Of a DNA stretch of 64,000 bases, positions 10,113-21,669 are shown in pieces. The notes under the pieces were generated by a model that was given only the letters and a program-made list of their open reading frames with translations, did not search any database and was not told where the DNA came from. The first letter of the stretch is position 1. Every line of letters begins with the position of its first letter. The translations under genes were made by a program, and so were the position numbers. The stretch comes from Coccinella septempunctata (Eukaryota > Arthropoda > Insecta > Coleoptera > Coccinellidae), in assembly GCF_907165205.1 (NCBI RefSeq), contig NC_058193.1:8556001-8620000 (forward strand). Direction: 5' to 3'.

Positions 10113-12400
10113 CCCGGGGCACAAGATATTCATATTCAATATGCTTCCTGAAATTTAGAAAAGAGTCAAGAAAAATCCCTAGAAATTTTGTATCTTCTGT
10201 TATGCTAATGGTGTCATCATTTAATTTAATTTCCCTTGGCTTTATTCTATTACATCTGGCTGTACTAAATGTGATTAGCTTAGTTTTTTCAGTGTTCAAA
10301 ACCAATTGATTTGAATCGAACCAGTTTTTAGCCCTAACGAAAAAATCAGAACCTGCCCTAATTAAATCCTTTTCTTCTTCAGCTCCTGTTAGTGAGTTTG
10401 TGTCATCTACGAAGTTGACCAACCATTCATATTCATCTTTCACAATATCTTCTAAGTCGTTCAGGTACACCAGAAATAACAGAGGTCCCAATACACTTCC
10501 TTGTACAATTCCTATACTTTGTTTGTTAAAACTGATGATGTTATCGTTTTACCTCCCTTGGTTATTTTCACTTTATGTTTCCTATCGCATAAGTATGATC
10601 CTATCCAACTGAGAGTTTGACCCCTTATTCCATTATCTTGTAGTTTCTTCAATAATTGTTCCTGATTTATTGAGTCATATGCTTTAGAAAGGTCCAAAAA
10701 GATTGCTAAAGCTAGCTTGTTTTTCTCAATCAAATCTACTATTGCCTCTGTGAAATCGAATATCGCTGTTAGAACTGATCTACCTCTTAAATAGCCATGT
10801 TGTTTTTTTGAAAAGAAATTACATTCATTAAGGAAGGTAATGAATCTCATGCTCATTGCGAGCTCAAAAATCTTTGAGGAACTTGGTAAAATGCTGATCG
10901 GCCTATAATTTCCTAGTTCTTTTGGATCTCCTTTCTTAAATGCTGGCTTAATGATAGCTATCTTTAGCTGCTCTGGAGACATGTTTGAAAGATAAGTTGA
11001 TGAGGTATGATAACTGGAGGTTTATGGATGGTATTGACATTTTAACAATGTTTATTGGTATCTCGTCCACTCCACTTGTGTACTTGTTTTTCAATAGTTT
11101 TCCAAGTTCCAATATTTCATTGGGAGTGGTTGGTCTTAGATACATCGATTTATTTCGGTTTCTTATTCTATCATTGGTGTTTCCTTGCAATGTGTCAGTT
11201 GGTTGGTTATTGAAATGATTATTGAATTTTTCTGCTATTTCCTTCGGTTCCCCTTCAATGTGACATTCCTCATGATGCACCTGATTACCTCTTAACTCTT
11301 TGCATATTTTCCACATTGTCTTGCTCTTATTATCAGAGTTTTTTATACGTCTTTCGAACATCTCCGACTTGCTTTTGATGATAAGGTTATCATATTCCTT
11401 TTTGGTGTCGTTATACATTTTTCTGTAGCTTGAATTGTGTGTGCATATTACTAATAAGGCATCCAACCGCTTCTTACAACTTTGGATATCATAGTTCTGT
11501 GGTATTTGTGTACTATTGCTCTCAATGATATGCTTTACAAGGAAACATTCATTGAATATTAACTGGAACATTGTCAAGAAGGCGGACCACTTTGCATTAA
11601 TATCTTTACTATCATTGTATACGAATGACCAGTCTTGTTCTTGTATCCTCTGATTAAAGTCTGATTTTGCTTTTTCGGTAAAAAATCTACATTCTTTCTT
11701 GTTGGATACAGGATGGTCCAAATTATCAATTGATATCATTTGAGCATTATGAATAGATATATGCATGTCTAGTGTTTCAGTTTCCCATGTTAATAAATTG
11801 GTGAAGATGTTATCAATGCATGATCTTGATTGGCTTGATATTCTGGTGTGCTCATTAATTGTTTGCACCAAATTGAAGGAATTCTGGAGAGTTATTAATT
11901 TTGCTTTGGTTCTATTGTCTTCTTTCATTTCAATGTTGAAATCACCAGCTATAATGATTGCTTTGTTATCTTCAAATATTTTCAACAGCAATTCTTCCAT
12001 TTTATCAAAAAATACATCCAACGAGCCTGCTGGTGGTCTGTATATGGAAACAACTATAATTTGTTTGGAACCCATCAAACATTCAACTGCCGCAGATTCA
12101 AAGTTGCCTTCTACAGGTAACTTGCTGACTTTATTTATTTGTGTTGTTTTTGTTTTTATGTCAACAAAGATTGCTGCTCCTCCATATCCATTTGGTCTAC
12201 AATATTTGGCTACAAGTTTGAAGTTTTTTATAGAGATGGTTTCTAATTGGTCAGATGTTTGCCAATGCTCAGTCAGACATAGTATTTTACAATTTTTGGT
12301 GACAATACCTGTTTCTAGTCGATCTATAGCATTACGAATTGACTGTACGTTCTGATGGATTAAGCATACTTTGTTTATGGTTCGACATGGTTTTTTCTTT
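10113..12400 (-). pseudogene. CR1/Jockey-group LINE ORF2 (endonuclease + RT)
   Basis: The endonuclease starts near 12390 (CLIHQNVQSIRN, LTEHWQTSDQ, YRPPAG, IIAGDFNIEM, SCIDNIFTN) and runs open to about 10978. The RT then continues in a new frame (10512-10982: LKIAIIKPAFKKGD, NYRPISILPSSSKIFE, LSKAYDSINQ). A second frameshift near 10500 precedes IVQGSVLGPLLFL and the catalytic FVDD. At about 10113 the RT stops matching and the protein is truncated, so the C-terminus and 3' tail are lost. The endonuclease would nick the target and the RT would copy element RNA from the nick. Two frameshifts and the truncation make it inactive. Confidence 0.85.
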
Positions 12401-12410
12401 GTTTTTTTGT

Positions 12411-13533
12411 TTATAAAAAATCATCACTATTTTGAAGCAGTTCTGTGTGTCTAGAGAAATCGAATCTTTTGATACCCACCCCTGATGGCCAGAAATTTGA
12501 TTCATACATTTCTTTCTTCTTCTCAAAAGGTGCTGATACCACGAATCTTTTCAACCTTTTCTCTTCTGACGGGATTTCCTTTACTATAATGTTACATTTT
12601 TCAAAGCCATTTTTCTTCGATATGTACTCTTGGATCATAGTGTTTGTTTTACTTCTCTTAACTCGGTATATATACAGCCATACTCTTTTTTCGTGCCCAG
12701 AAAAACCATTCTCTTCTTTCCCTGTTCCTATGTTTTTTGTTTGAGGTTTATTTCTTGTTTTACGCTTATTTCCTACCTCAATGAAATCATTTTCAGTCTG
12801 TTCTTTATCCTTAGTAGTGTTTGCTGTCGAAATGATTCTACTTCTCAATGTCATTTGATTGTTTTGATTCGTTTGCTTGTTTACTATGTTTACTCTTGGT
12901 ACTGCGCCATTTCGGTTTGACGTTTCTCCTGTTGCAGGAGTTTGATCCCTCTCTTGTGCTGCCATCTGACGTCGACTTGTTGAACTTGCTACGTTTGCAT
13001 ATGAACATGAAGGGATCGCTAATAAGTTATTTTGCTCCCTCTGCTCTGTTCCTGTTGAATTGTTCTTGTACTTCCTATCGTATTTGTCTGATTTGTTTAC
13101 ATGTTTTTTTTCCATATTCTGTATTAATTTTACTGAGGTTTTCAATTTTGTCTGATAGGAGATCGTTGTTTTGTTTCAGAATGTTGTTTTTGTCTCTTGT
13201 TTCGTTTAATAATTCTTGGAGGTACCTTATTTGAATCCGCAGGTTTTCCATTTTCGCTTCGTCCACTTGTTTAGACAAATCTTCTTGTTGGTTAGTTGGA
13301 TCACAACATACCACTTTGTTTCCACTTAGGAATTTTATGTTTGCAAACTTTTCGGCACACGTAATATGAAAAATCGCGAAGCACTTTACACAAACTTTCA
13401 ACTTGTGCATTTTAGTGGAGCAGCATTTCATAAATTGCTGTTCATTCTCATTTTTATCGGATGCATCCGAACACACATCTTCCTCGCCGGCCATCGCCAT
13501 GCATATTCGCCATGCATATTTCTTGTAATCCAT
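12411..13533 (-). pseudogene. LINE ORF1 with PHD-like zinc finger and coiled coil
   Basis: From 13533 the protein has a Cys/His cluster (CCSTKMHKLKVCVKCFAIFH.TC, then CC) resembling the PHD-type fingers of CR1-group ORF1. A predicted coiled coil follows (ENLRIQIRYLQELL...LLSDKIENL). A frame change near 13100 leads to a basic, Asn/Thr-rich segment and a C-terminal domain ending at 12411. ORF1 of this kind is thought to bind RNA and form multimers. It sits just upstream of ORF2, and the 5' UTR probably extends to about 13600. One frameshift separates the two halves. Confidence 0.75.
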
Positions 13534-13609
13534 ATAATTTGTTCAATTCAATTGAGGGATTGAATGTGATAAATATCGGAAACTTGAGATTGCTGACTCT
13601 GACGACTTA

Positions 13610-13936
13610 TTTTACTCTTCAATAAAATGTATTGGTTTCAGTCACATTTAATCATCATTTAAAATTTTAGTTGTGTTATTTGACAATGCTCCAGGTTTTT
13701 GAGTATTTCGATGATCTAAAAAAAAATATATATAAATATGAATAGAATGGTATTTGTATTTTTGGTATTCGATACCTACTTTTATTTTTGGAAAATGGAA
13801 AGTTTGATGTACCCAAAAGAAGAACTCTTAATGCATGTCATCATCATATTCCCTTCAAAAGTAATATCAATATTAATGGTCTCATTAAATAAGTTTAATA
13901 TGTCGAATAAAAATCTGACAGTTTCCGGCTCCGACT
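13610..13936. other. no recognisable gene
   Basis: AT-rich sequence between the 5' end of the LINE and the hAT-like element. Nothing but short random frames is seen. Confidence 0.4.
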
Positions 13937-13944
13937 GTAGCGGT

Positions 13945-15032
13945 TATGGAGAGTAGAGAGAAGGAGAACGATCGACGTACTAAAAATGTGTCCCCGAAAA
14001 CAGGAAACTTAGGATAGGTGTCGCTGCGATTAAAGCGGGTGTCGATAAGGGGTGGGGATTCAAGCGTCAATTTGAAACATTGAACTAGTTCAATGATTTG
14101 AAATGAACATCCTTCATTTTATTTTAGGTTATGTGTCATCGTGGTTTTTCTGATGATTTTTCAAATACCTTTCTTCAAATCTATATTAAATATGAGTTCT
14201 CTGAATTCTATGCAATAAAATGCAAGTCGAAATCAATGAAATTCAAAAGAAATCACTGAACAAAAAAATTGTACCTACTTTTGTTTATCATTGTTTATTG
14301 AAAGCAGCTATGTTAGTTGGTTTACCGTAATCGTCAAAATTATATGAATCCGAAGTAAGGCGTAGTACACATCAAGACAACAAAAGGTAACAGTCTCAGA
14401 TTTATCACTCAGGTATTGGAGTAGATTCTGTTGCCAATACTCAGCTGAGAACCGATATAAACCATATATTATGTTATGCCAACAAAATTCTTCAAGAATA
14501 TTCTCTTCTGAACCATGTAGTTTTATTGGTTAGATATTCTTATTCAGAAGAGTCAACTTCTCACGAGGGATGACAATTTCGATTTCGTTTATAATGAATC
14601 CATCATCTTTTTGATATCTTCATCGCAAAAGTGCACTTGACACACAAATTGATTCGGAGTCGATTCTTGAGATAAGGTTTTTTTCAATTTTCTCTCAAAA
14701 ATGCTCTCGGAAATTTTATCTCTTCTCCTTTTCTTTCCGATGCCAAAACACTCTTATACTAGCGCACGCTTCAACTTTTCACCATGGTCATATGTTGTTC
14801 TCTTATCAAAAATCGAAAATAATAATATTCCTATCATCTGTCACCAAGGAAACAGTTCACTCAGCCAACGAGCCAACTACAATTTGATTTGTGTAAACAA
14901 AATTTCGCACTCTCGTGATGGCCAGCGCGCCTATTGGCAAAAGCATGAACTACCATATTGGTACATATTTTAGGGGACAAAAAATCTGTGGTCTCAAAGC
15001 AGCGATCGTTCTCCTTCTCTCTACTCTCCATA
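13945..15032. mobile_element. hAT-like non-autonomous element, 1088 bp
   Basis: Ends are inverted repeats of about 30 bp beginning TATGGAGAGTAGAGAGAAGG. The flanks carry a perfect 8-bp duplication, GTAGCGGT, at 13937-13944 and 15033-15040. An 8-bp target duplication is the hallmark of hAT transposons, though the terminal bases are not the commonest hAT ends. No transposase is recognisable inside; the longest frames lack motifs. Confidence 0.8.
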
Positions 15033-15270
15033 GTAGCGGTTATGTAAATATAAACCACCGATTACAGAGTAAAATATAAACAAATAGGTCAGGTTATCTA
15101 TGGTCAGCTGTCAGCTGTAGAAAATTTAAAATTAAATCCCCATATTTCTTTCAACTTGTACAATCATATCAAAAACCTGTGCCTAACTTCTTTCAAACTT
15201 CATAAATGGTTAGACAAAGATGACAGACAATTGACCTTCGGTCAGTCGGCCAATCAGAAGGTAGTGGGCA

Positions 15271-15356
15271 GAGTTTTCGGGGGAATGATCCTTCGAGGCA
15301 ATGAGTTTTCGGGGCACTGATCTTTCGATTCAATGAGTTTTCGGTCGACCGATCCC
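15271..15356. repeat. 32-bp tandem repeat, 2.7 copies
   Basis: GAGTTTTCGG recurs at exactly 32-bp intervals (15271, 15303, 15335). Each unit continues with a GATCC/GATCTTTCGA box. It abuts the 5' truncation point of Copia A at about 15360. Confidence 0.75.
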
Positions 15357-15359
15357 TAC

Positions 15360-16121
15360 TCTGCAAACTTAATAAATCAATATATGGCTTGAAAAAATCT
15401 CCAAAAAAATTTGATGACATAATGAAAAATCAATGTTTCGTTTGGACTAAAAATGACTTTTGTTTATATTCAAAATGTACTGAAAAGTCTAAACTATACT
15501 TATGGATTTATGTTTTTGATGTTTTGATATTAGGAACTGATAATTCTGAAGTTGAAAATTTGAAGCATTTGTTGAATACTGATTTCCAAATGAAAGATTT
15601 AGGAATAATTTCACAATATTCAGGCATTGACATCGAACAAAATCTAGAATGTGGATTTACAAAATTAAGTGAAGAATCATACTTAAAATGTTTTAAAAAA
15701 TATCAAAATGAATGACTGTAAAAGGTACTCCTTTGGATCCTGATGTTGATGTTAAAATGTTTGAAGCTGATGAAAATGATTTAGAATTGCAAAAATTATG
15801 TCGTAGAATGATGGGTTGTTCAATGTATCAGCATTAGCTACAAGACCTGATTTATGCCAAAGCATAAGTTTACTGACTAGATTTCAATCAAAAGCAAACA
15901 CATATTTATATAAAGCCTTAAAGAGCTAAGATATATTAAGGAAACAATAGATTTCAAGTTGCTATTTCAACCAAATGCTAAAACTTTGGTAGGATATGTA
16001 GATTCAGACTGGGGAAGAGACGCAACCGATAGAAAATCAACATCAGGTTATATCTTTGAAATGTTTAATTGTCAAATTTCGTGGATAAGTAGAAAACAAC
16101 AAAATGAATCAATATCATCCA
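15360..16121 (+). pseudogene. Copia A pol, 5' part (RT and RNase H start)
   Basis: The outermost element of the nest. RT begins abruptly at CKLNKSIYGLKKSP. The catalytic box reads IYVFDVLILG instead of YVDD, so one catalytic Asp is lost. After frameshifts, RNase H begins (LVGYVDSDWGRDATDRKSTSGY, 15987-16054) and stops at 16121, where Copia B is inserted. The gene resumes at 29491. Everything upstream of the RT, including gag, integrase and 5' LTR, is missing. Confidence 0.85.
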
Positions 16122-16306
16122 TATTGAATTTACTTTGCAGCAGTGTGCTGATGTTATTTTATGAATAATATTTTTCTTTAAAAAATAACTTTATTCTGTT
16201 TCAATACAACCATCTTAGGTACAACCATTTTCCTTACTTACTAATCATCGATAGTTCCTAACCTAAAAAACATTCTAACCATAGAGGAAAGATTGACACT
16301 TCAACA
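16122..16306 (-). repeat. Copia B 3' LTR
   Basis: On the minus strand it begins TGTTGAAGTG and ends TTCAATA. A polypurine tract (GAGGGAGAAC on minus) precedes it. Relative to the other LTR it lacks about 36 bp between two copies of GTACAA-type sequence, as expected from a short slippage or microhomology deletion. Confidence 0.9.
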
Positions 16307-16328
16307 GTTCTCCCTCAATCGTTCCCTC

Positions 16329-16809
16329 TTATCTACTCAATCCTAATTTCCCAACTAAATAATTGAATGTAACTTTATTTAAAGGATTTGTGAATATATC
16401 TGCTAATTGTTCATTAGTATTAATATATTCTACATATATAAGTTTTTCTTCTACTTTCTCTTTTATAAAATTATACTCAACATCAATATGCTTCAACCTT
16501 TGTTGATCCGGATTTTTGACAGCACTTATGGTGCTCTGATTATCTTCAAAAATTTTCATAACATCTATTTTAATGTTTAAATCCTTCATTAACTCAGCGA
16601 TCCAACATGCTTCCATACTCGCTTCACATAAAGATATAAGTTCTGCTTCAGCAGTACTGAGAGCTATGGTTGATTGTTTTCTAGATCTCCAAACAACAGT
16701 ATTTTCAAAAACTTGAAATACATATCCCGAAGTAGATTTTCCCCTAGCCCAGTCAGAATCGGCATAACCTACCAAAGGTGAACTTTCTTCATGAACACTA
16801 TAATGCAAT
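16329..16809 (-). pseudogene. Copia B RNase H
   Basis: The frame reads LVGYADSDWARG...STSGYVFQVF, STAEAELISLCEA and EDNQSTISAVKNP, then KHIDVEYNFIKEKV and LADIFTNPL, ending in a stop at 16329. This is the full Copia RNase H with its D-E-D residues. It reads without a break up to the insertion point of the Penelope-like element, where the frame continues on the far side at 18057. Confidence 0.9.
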
Positions 16810-16918
16810 TTTACATCTAATGTTGCATATTATCATCCATGTTATGTAATAATGTGAAAACTTTTCAGGTATTTGGATATGTATATTTCGATATTCCTCT
16901 TTTACATCAAAAACACCG

Positions 16919-16950
16919 ACGTTTCGGTCTCAAATCGGACCTTTATCAAG
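16919..16950 (-). ncRNA. degenerate hammerhead-like motif
   Basis: On the minus strand the order is CTTGATAA, a stem GGTC/GACC, then GAAACGTCGG. The layout matches the motif at 9808-9838, but the core reads CTTGATAA in place of CTGATGA. It may be a decayed or non-canonical hammerhead in the 3' UTR of this Penelope-like element. Confidence 0.35.
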
Positions 16951-17243
16951 GCTACAAAAATAAAACAGATTAAAATTAGAACATGACAAATTTCACAAGA
17001 TTTACATTAATGATTCTACAGGAATTGAGTCATCACAATAAAAACATATATCAATCTGTTCCACCGTATTCCTTTTAAAATGGCCATACATTCAGGTCTA
17101 TTTTCTATTTCTCTACTTTAATATTCCAGAACTTTCACAATATCGTGGAAAAAACACCGAAAATTTATGGGTTAGGATCACAGAGTACTGTTTAAAAAAT
17201 TCCTTTGACAAGGGAGCACAGAAGTCATCAAACATAATCCCGA

Positions 17244-18032
17244 TTATTTTCTCAAAGGAACTAATAGACTGTTATATATGGTGCTGAGTCTATTGACATC
17301 TTCTCTATAATTCACTGTTTTGTTTAGTGTTATGTGAATCATTTCACTTATGTTTCTCCGATAGTTGTTGTTTTCATGGTCAAGTATTGTCGTTTCTTCG
17401 AAATTGAATTTGTGTCCTTCTTTGAATGTATGTGAAGTCAGAGCAGTTTTCTCTTTATGTGTGATGTTGTTGGAGTCTGTTTTATGTTGTCTAATTCTGT
17501 CTTTTAACAGCTGCTTCGTCTGTCCGATGTAGGCCTTGTCGCAGTTCAAGCATGGGATGTTATACACCACTGATGATTGCAAATTTGTTGGTACACTATC
17601 CTTCAACTGTGTGAAGTATTTCTTTGTTGTGGTCTTGTTGTAGAAGGCACATGTGCAATTAATCTTCTTAAAGATCCTGGAAATTTTCTGTGAGAGTCCA
17701 GGTATAAAAGGGAATCTGCAGTATTGTGTAGTTTCTTTGTTTTTCTGTTGAATGTTGTTTCTCGTACACATTACTTTTTCTTTGGCCTTATTTACAACAC
17801 GTTGGATGATATATTTTGGGTAGTTGTTTTCTCTTAAAATTTTGCAAACTTTCTGTGTAGTCTCTTCTCTAAATTTGCTGTCACTTAATGACAATGCTCT
17901 GTACATCAGGCTGATTGCAGTGTTGACTTTTTGGGTGTTACTATGGTTGCTGTAGTAGTTTATAATCCTATTTGAATTTATAGTTTTCGTGTACCAACAG
18001 GTCGTCAAACTGGTCTCTTCTCTGGTTATCAA
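17244..18032 (-). pseudogene. Penelope-like RT end plus GIY-YIG endonuclease
   Basis: An open stretch of 262 codons. The RT thumb-like part (NSNRIINYYSNHSNTQK, FIPGLSQKISRIF) leads into the GIY-YIG domain (VVYNIPCLNCDKAYIGQTKQ, RIRQHKTD, SHTFKEGHKFNF). It differs strongly from the protein at 8526-9510, so it represents a separate lineage. The YVDD box is absent because of 5' truncation, so it cannot reverse transcribe. Confidence 0.9.
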
Positions 18033-18056
18033 AAGGTCTAGTTTACATCTAATGTT

Positions 18057-19060
18057 CCGCGAATATATCGTAAAATTCTTTTAAGTGCAATCCACAAATC
18101 TCTACTAGGTTTACATTGGATTTTACTGAGATATTACACTGCAGCAGCGATATCTGGTCTAGAACCTATGCATATATTAACGATCCTATCAATGATCTAT
18201 AGGGCTTTTCAAGCGACATATCTACTTCACTAAAATCATTTAAAATGAAATTATTATCCATTGGTGTTGTAGCTGGTGTACAATTTTCCATGCCATATGT
18301 TTTCAATAAACTATTTAAATAATCTGACTGATGTATACACAAACTACTTTCCTCTTTAACACTTGAAATGCCTAAATACTTGACAATATTAAATCCTAAA
18401 TCTTTCATCCTGAATTCCAAACACAAAGTTGTTTTCAATGTTTCTATATCTTTCAAGTTCTTTCCTATAATTAGCAGGTCATCAACATATAGCAAAATAT
18501 ATATATCTTTTTTCAAAAATAAACAGTGGTCGTTCAAAGGCCTTTTGAAACCTAGTTTAAAATGAGTTCATTGAAACGTTCATACCAATATTTAGGAGAC
18601 TTTTTCAATCCATAAAGCGATTTTTTCAGTTTCAATACTTTATCTTCTTCGATGTTAGAACCTTGTGGAGGTTTAAGGTAGACCTCTTCATCAATTCGTC
18701 CATACAAAAAAGCTGCTTTGACATCCATTTGATCAAATATATAATGTTTTTGTACAGTAACTGATAATAAAATTCTCAGTGTTTGCAGTCTTAATACTGG
18801 TGAATAAGTATCCTCCAAATTATCTTTCTGTTGGAAGCCTTTCACAACCAATCTTGTCTCACAAATCTTTTCTTCACCAATTTTTTTTTTGTAAAAACCC
18901 ACTTCGTATCTAAGGTTTTAACGTTTTTCTTTGGTTTATTCATCACTCCCCAAGTGTCATTCTCCTTTAATGTCTGAAATTCCTCCCCGATTGCCTTTAA
19001 CCATAATTTTCTGTCTTCTCTTAGCTGTAGGTCTCCATAAGCTTGAGGTAGAGATTCCAA
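18057..19060 (-). pseudogene. Copia B reverse transcriptase
   Basis: Motifs appear in order: LWLKAIGEEFQTLKENDTW, DTKWVFTKKK (frameshift in a poly-A run near 18880), TRLVVKGFQQKDN, MDVKAAFLYG, LKKSLYGLKKSPKYW, a frameshift near 18550, then ILLYVDDLLIIG, MKDLG and YLGI. RPDIA and LKRILRYIRG follow up to 18057. The catalytic YVDD is intact. A stop interrupts after GSLIYA (18166), and a TAA follows RPDIAAAV. With two frameshifts and two stops the gene is dead. Confidence 0.9.
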
Positions 19061-19389
19061 GTCTTGTCCTATGTGTTAAGCAAACATTGCATCATCTTCA
19101 TCGTCAGTAATATAATCTTGGTGCCAGTATGGCTTCTTAGTTATTCGCTTTGTTGATGAAACGTTCTCTTCTACATTTTCGTTTTCACAACTATTTCCTT
19201 CTTGTAAAGAGATATTTTCTTCCTGTTGAGTATCGATCTCCTTTAAATTTTCCTTTCTTTTATTAATTTTTGTTCCACTTAGACAACAATGTTCTCGACC
19301 TTTTTATTTTCATCAAATAAAACTGTTCTACCAATAATTATCTTCCTTTTCTCTGAATCCCATAGTCTATATGCTCCATTGGGAGCAAA
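19061..19389 (-). other. Copia B linker between integrase and RT
   Basis: Polar, low-complexity sequence with several stops on the minus strand. In Copia elements this interval encodes a variable hinge. No separate gene is seen. Confidence 0.5.
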
Positions 19390-20019
19390 TCAAACCATCA
19401 TCAATTTTTCTCCCTTAGGATACAATTTATGTCGCAATTCCTTTGGTATATGCTTGTGGGCAGTACTTCCAAATACTCTCAAATTAGTTAAACTAGGTTT
19501 TCTACCATCCCATAATTCTACTGCTACTTTACTCTTTGTTGCTGTTGGGCTTCGGTTGGTGACATAGGCTGAAAAATATATTGCTTCTCCCCATATTTCC
19601 TTAGAAAGTTTTGCATCAATTAGCGGTGTCCTTGCTTTGTCGAACAATGTTCTGTTCATTCTTTCAGATACTCCATTCATCTCAGGATTGTAAGCTACAG
19701 TGTAATTGAGTTTGATACCTTTATTTTTACAGAACGAATGAAAGTCTCTTGACATCAGTATATTCTCCTCCGTTATCTAATTTTAATTTCAAAACATTTG
19801 TTCCGAAATGATTTGTAGCATAGTAATAATACTCTTTAAATTTATTGAATGCCTCACTCTTGTTTTTCATCAAATAAACTATAACCATATGTGTAAAATC
19901 ATCTGTGAATGTTATAAAATATTTATATCCATCCCATGAACAAGGGGTAATCGGGCCACAGACATCTGTGTGCACTAGTTCTAACGGTTTGGACGCTCTA
20001 TATCCTAATCTATTAAATG
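19390..20019 (-). pseudogene. Copia B integrase core
   Basis: From the insertion point of the hAT-like element the frame reads LELVHTDVCGPITP (first catalytic Asp), ITFTDDFTHMVIVY and LKLDNGGEYT (second Asp). After a frameshift near 19745 it reads NYTVAYNPEMNGVSERMNRT (catalytic Glu region) and AVELWDGRKPSLTNLRVFG. These are the D,D-35-E core residues of a Copia integrase. The N-terminal zinc-binding part lies on the other side of the nested insert, at 27458-27640. Confidence 0.85.
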
Positions 20020-20560
20020 CATATATCTATTATTCCAATATTGATAACACGCGTTCTAGGCTACGACGAAAAATGAAGCCAAATCGTTGAGAGGAATCCA
20101 CTTGTACGCATGCGCGAATTAGAAGTTCGAAAATGACAATCAAAATATTGGTTAGGTTGTTTTCATAATATTTGACGTTGAATGATTGAATGAATTCGAA
20201 TGATGATTTATTTCAAATTGTTGTACAAATTTTTAGAAGAATTTTATGTGAGGCGGAAGTTAATGAATATTAAATTCATCGAGTATGTATCCGTTTCTTT
20301 CAACTTTCAGATGAATCAGCGCAAAGAGATCAAACCAAATAAGTGCATAAAAACTATTCAACCAATATTATTATGATTTGTGAAATAATAATTAAGTGCC
20401 GAAAAGGAATGGTATTGTCCATACTCAGTAAACTCAAGAGTGACATAATAACAAGTGCGTTTAATATTACTGTTTCATACCAGTTTCAATTATTGCGTGT
20501 ACGTGTAAACATTATGAAAAATCATACTTATCTCACCTCCTGAATTTCCCCTCTTGTAAA

Positions 20561-20731
20561 TATTGGAATTATTATGTATTTCGTGTTAGTATTCGATGTT
20601 CGGGATATATTGATGTATGTCAAGAACAATTGATGTAGTTGTCAATAATAAAGAAACGTTAAACGTGCTAAGTTTTTCCCGAGTGATAAATACCAATCTT
20701 TATCACTATTGTTCAACGAATTTGTACAATT
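20561..20731 (+). repeat. Copia C 5' LTR
   Basis: It runs from TATTGGAATT to GTACAATT. It does not start with the canonical TG, but both copies agree and the flanking duplication fixes the ends. AATAAA-type sequence (about 20648) lies inside. The LTR would hold the promoter and polyadenylation signal. Confidence 0.95.
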
Positions 20732-20745
20732 GGTTATGGGCCCAG
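20732..20745 (+). promoter_or_regulatory. primer-binding site, initiator tRNA-Met half
   Basis: GGTTATGGGCCCAG begins immediately after the LTR. It matches the internal tRNA-iMet fragment used by Drosophila copia rather than a tRNA 3' end. The same site, in reverse, lies at 29255-29268 for Copia B. Confidence 0.85.
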
Positions 20746-20782
20746 TGTTCGTATAAATAGACACTGAAGACATCGTTGAAAA

Positions 20783-21669
20783 ATGAGTGACAAAATAGAC
20801 GTTGGTAGCATTACGAAATTCACCGGACAAAACTATCACCAATGGATGTTCCAGCTGAAATGTGCCCTCAAGGCAAAAGGCCTTTATGGTCTTGTAGATG
20901 GAACAATGGAAAAACCAGCTGCGACCCAGGCTGCAGGATTAGATAGTTGGTACAGAAAGGATGCACAAGCTATGTTTCTTATTACATCAGCCATGGACTT
21001 CGAGCAGATTACTCTTATAGAAAATTGCGAAACCTCGAAGGCAATGAAAGAGAAACTTGACTCAATATATTGTCAAAAGTCAGAAGTTAATAAACTCATG
21101 GCACATGAAAAGTTTCACAAATATAAGATGGATCCCAATGACTCTGTGGCAAAGCATGTAGCCAAAATCGAAAATTTTGCACAGCAAATCAAAGATTGTG
21201 GTGATTCTGTCAGTGAAACTGCCATAGTAACAAAAATCTTAAACACATTGCCACAGAAATATAGAAATGTAAGGCAAGCCTGGCTGTCAATGGATGAGAG
21301 AAAGCAAACAGTGAAGAACCTGACTGCCAGACTCCAAGATGAAGAACAAAGTTTGACAATGTTAGAAGAAGAACAGGAAGCTCTCGCCACAATGACTTTG
21401 AACACAAAGAAGAAAGGTACGCCAAATGCAGCTAAGAAGAAAAGATTCCCATTCAAATGCTTTTCTTGCCATAAACGTGGTCATATGTCAAAGGACTGTT
21501 ACGCTTCAAAGCAATCAAATCAAACAAAATATAGTGAATCGAATAGAAGAAATGAAACAGCACTAAATATTGAAATAGAGGAGCTCAATATCACACAGTG
21601 TAATGATATCTGGATACTAGATAGTGGTGCTTCAGCACATATGTCCTATAGAAGAGATTACTTCTCTGA
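20783..21669 (+). pseudogene. Copia C gag and protease start
   Basis: The start at MSDKIDVGSI follows the primer-binding site by 37 bp. The N-terminal ~200 residues form a Copia-type gag (FTGQNYHQWMFQLKCAL, then the spacing typical of UBN2-like capsids). A CCHC knuckle (CFSCHKRGHMSKDC) sits at about residues 226-239, and the protease motif WILDSGASAHMS near residue 278. The catalytic DSG is intact. The frame is cut at 21669 by the TIR element; protease sequence resumes at 23441. Coding beyond 21669 in this frame belongs to the insert. Confidence 0.9.

Larger units (their letters stand above)
16825..18041 (-). mobile_element. Penelope-like element, second family, 5' truncated
   Basis: It is inserted in Copia B between two perfect copies of a 15-bp target duplication, TTTACATCTAATGTT (16810-16824 and 18042-18056). 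Removing the insert and one duplication restores the Copia B reading frame. It encodes only the end of RT and a GIY-YIG domain, with a ~400-bp 3' UTR containing a hammerhead-related motif. Confidence 0.9.

Noticed and set aside
11765..12355. A 196-codon plus-strand frame
   Set aside because: Antisense to the LINE endonuclease, whose motifs are clear on the minus strand.
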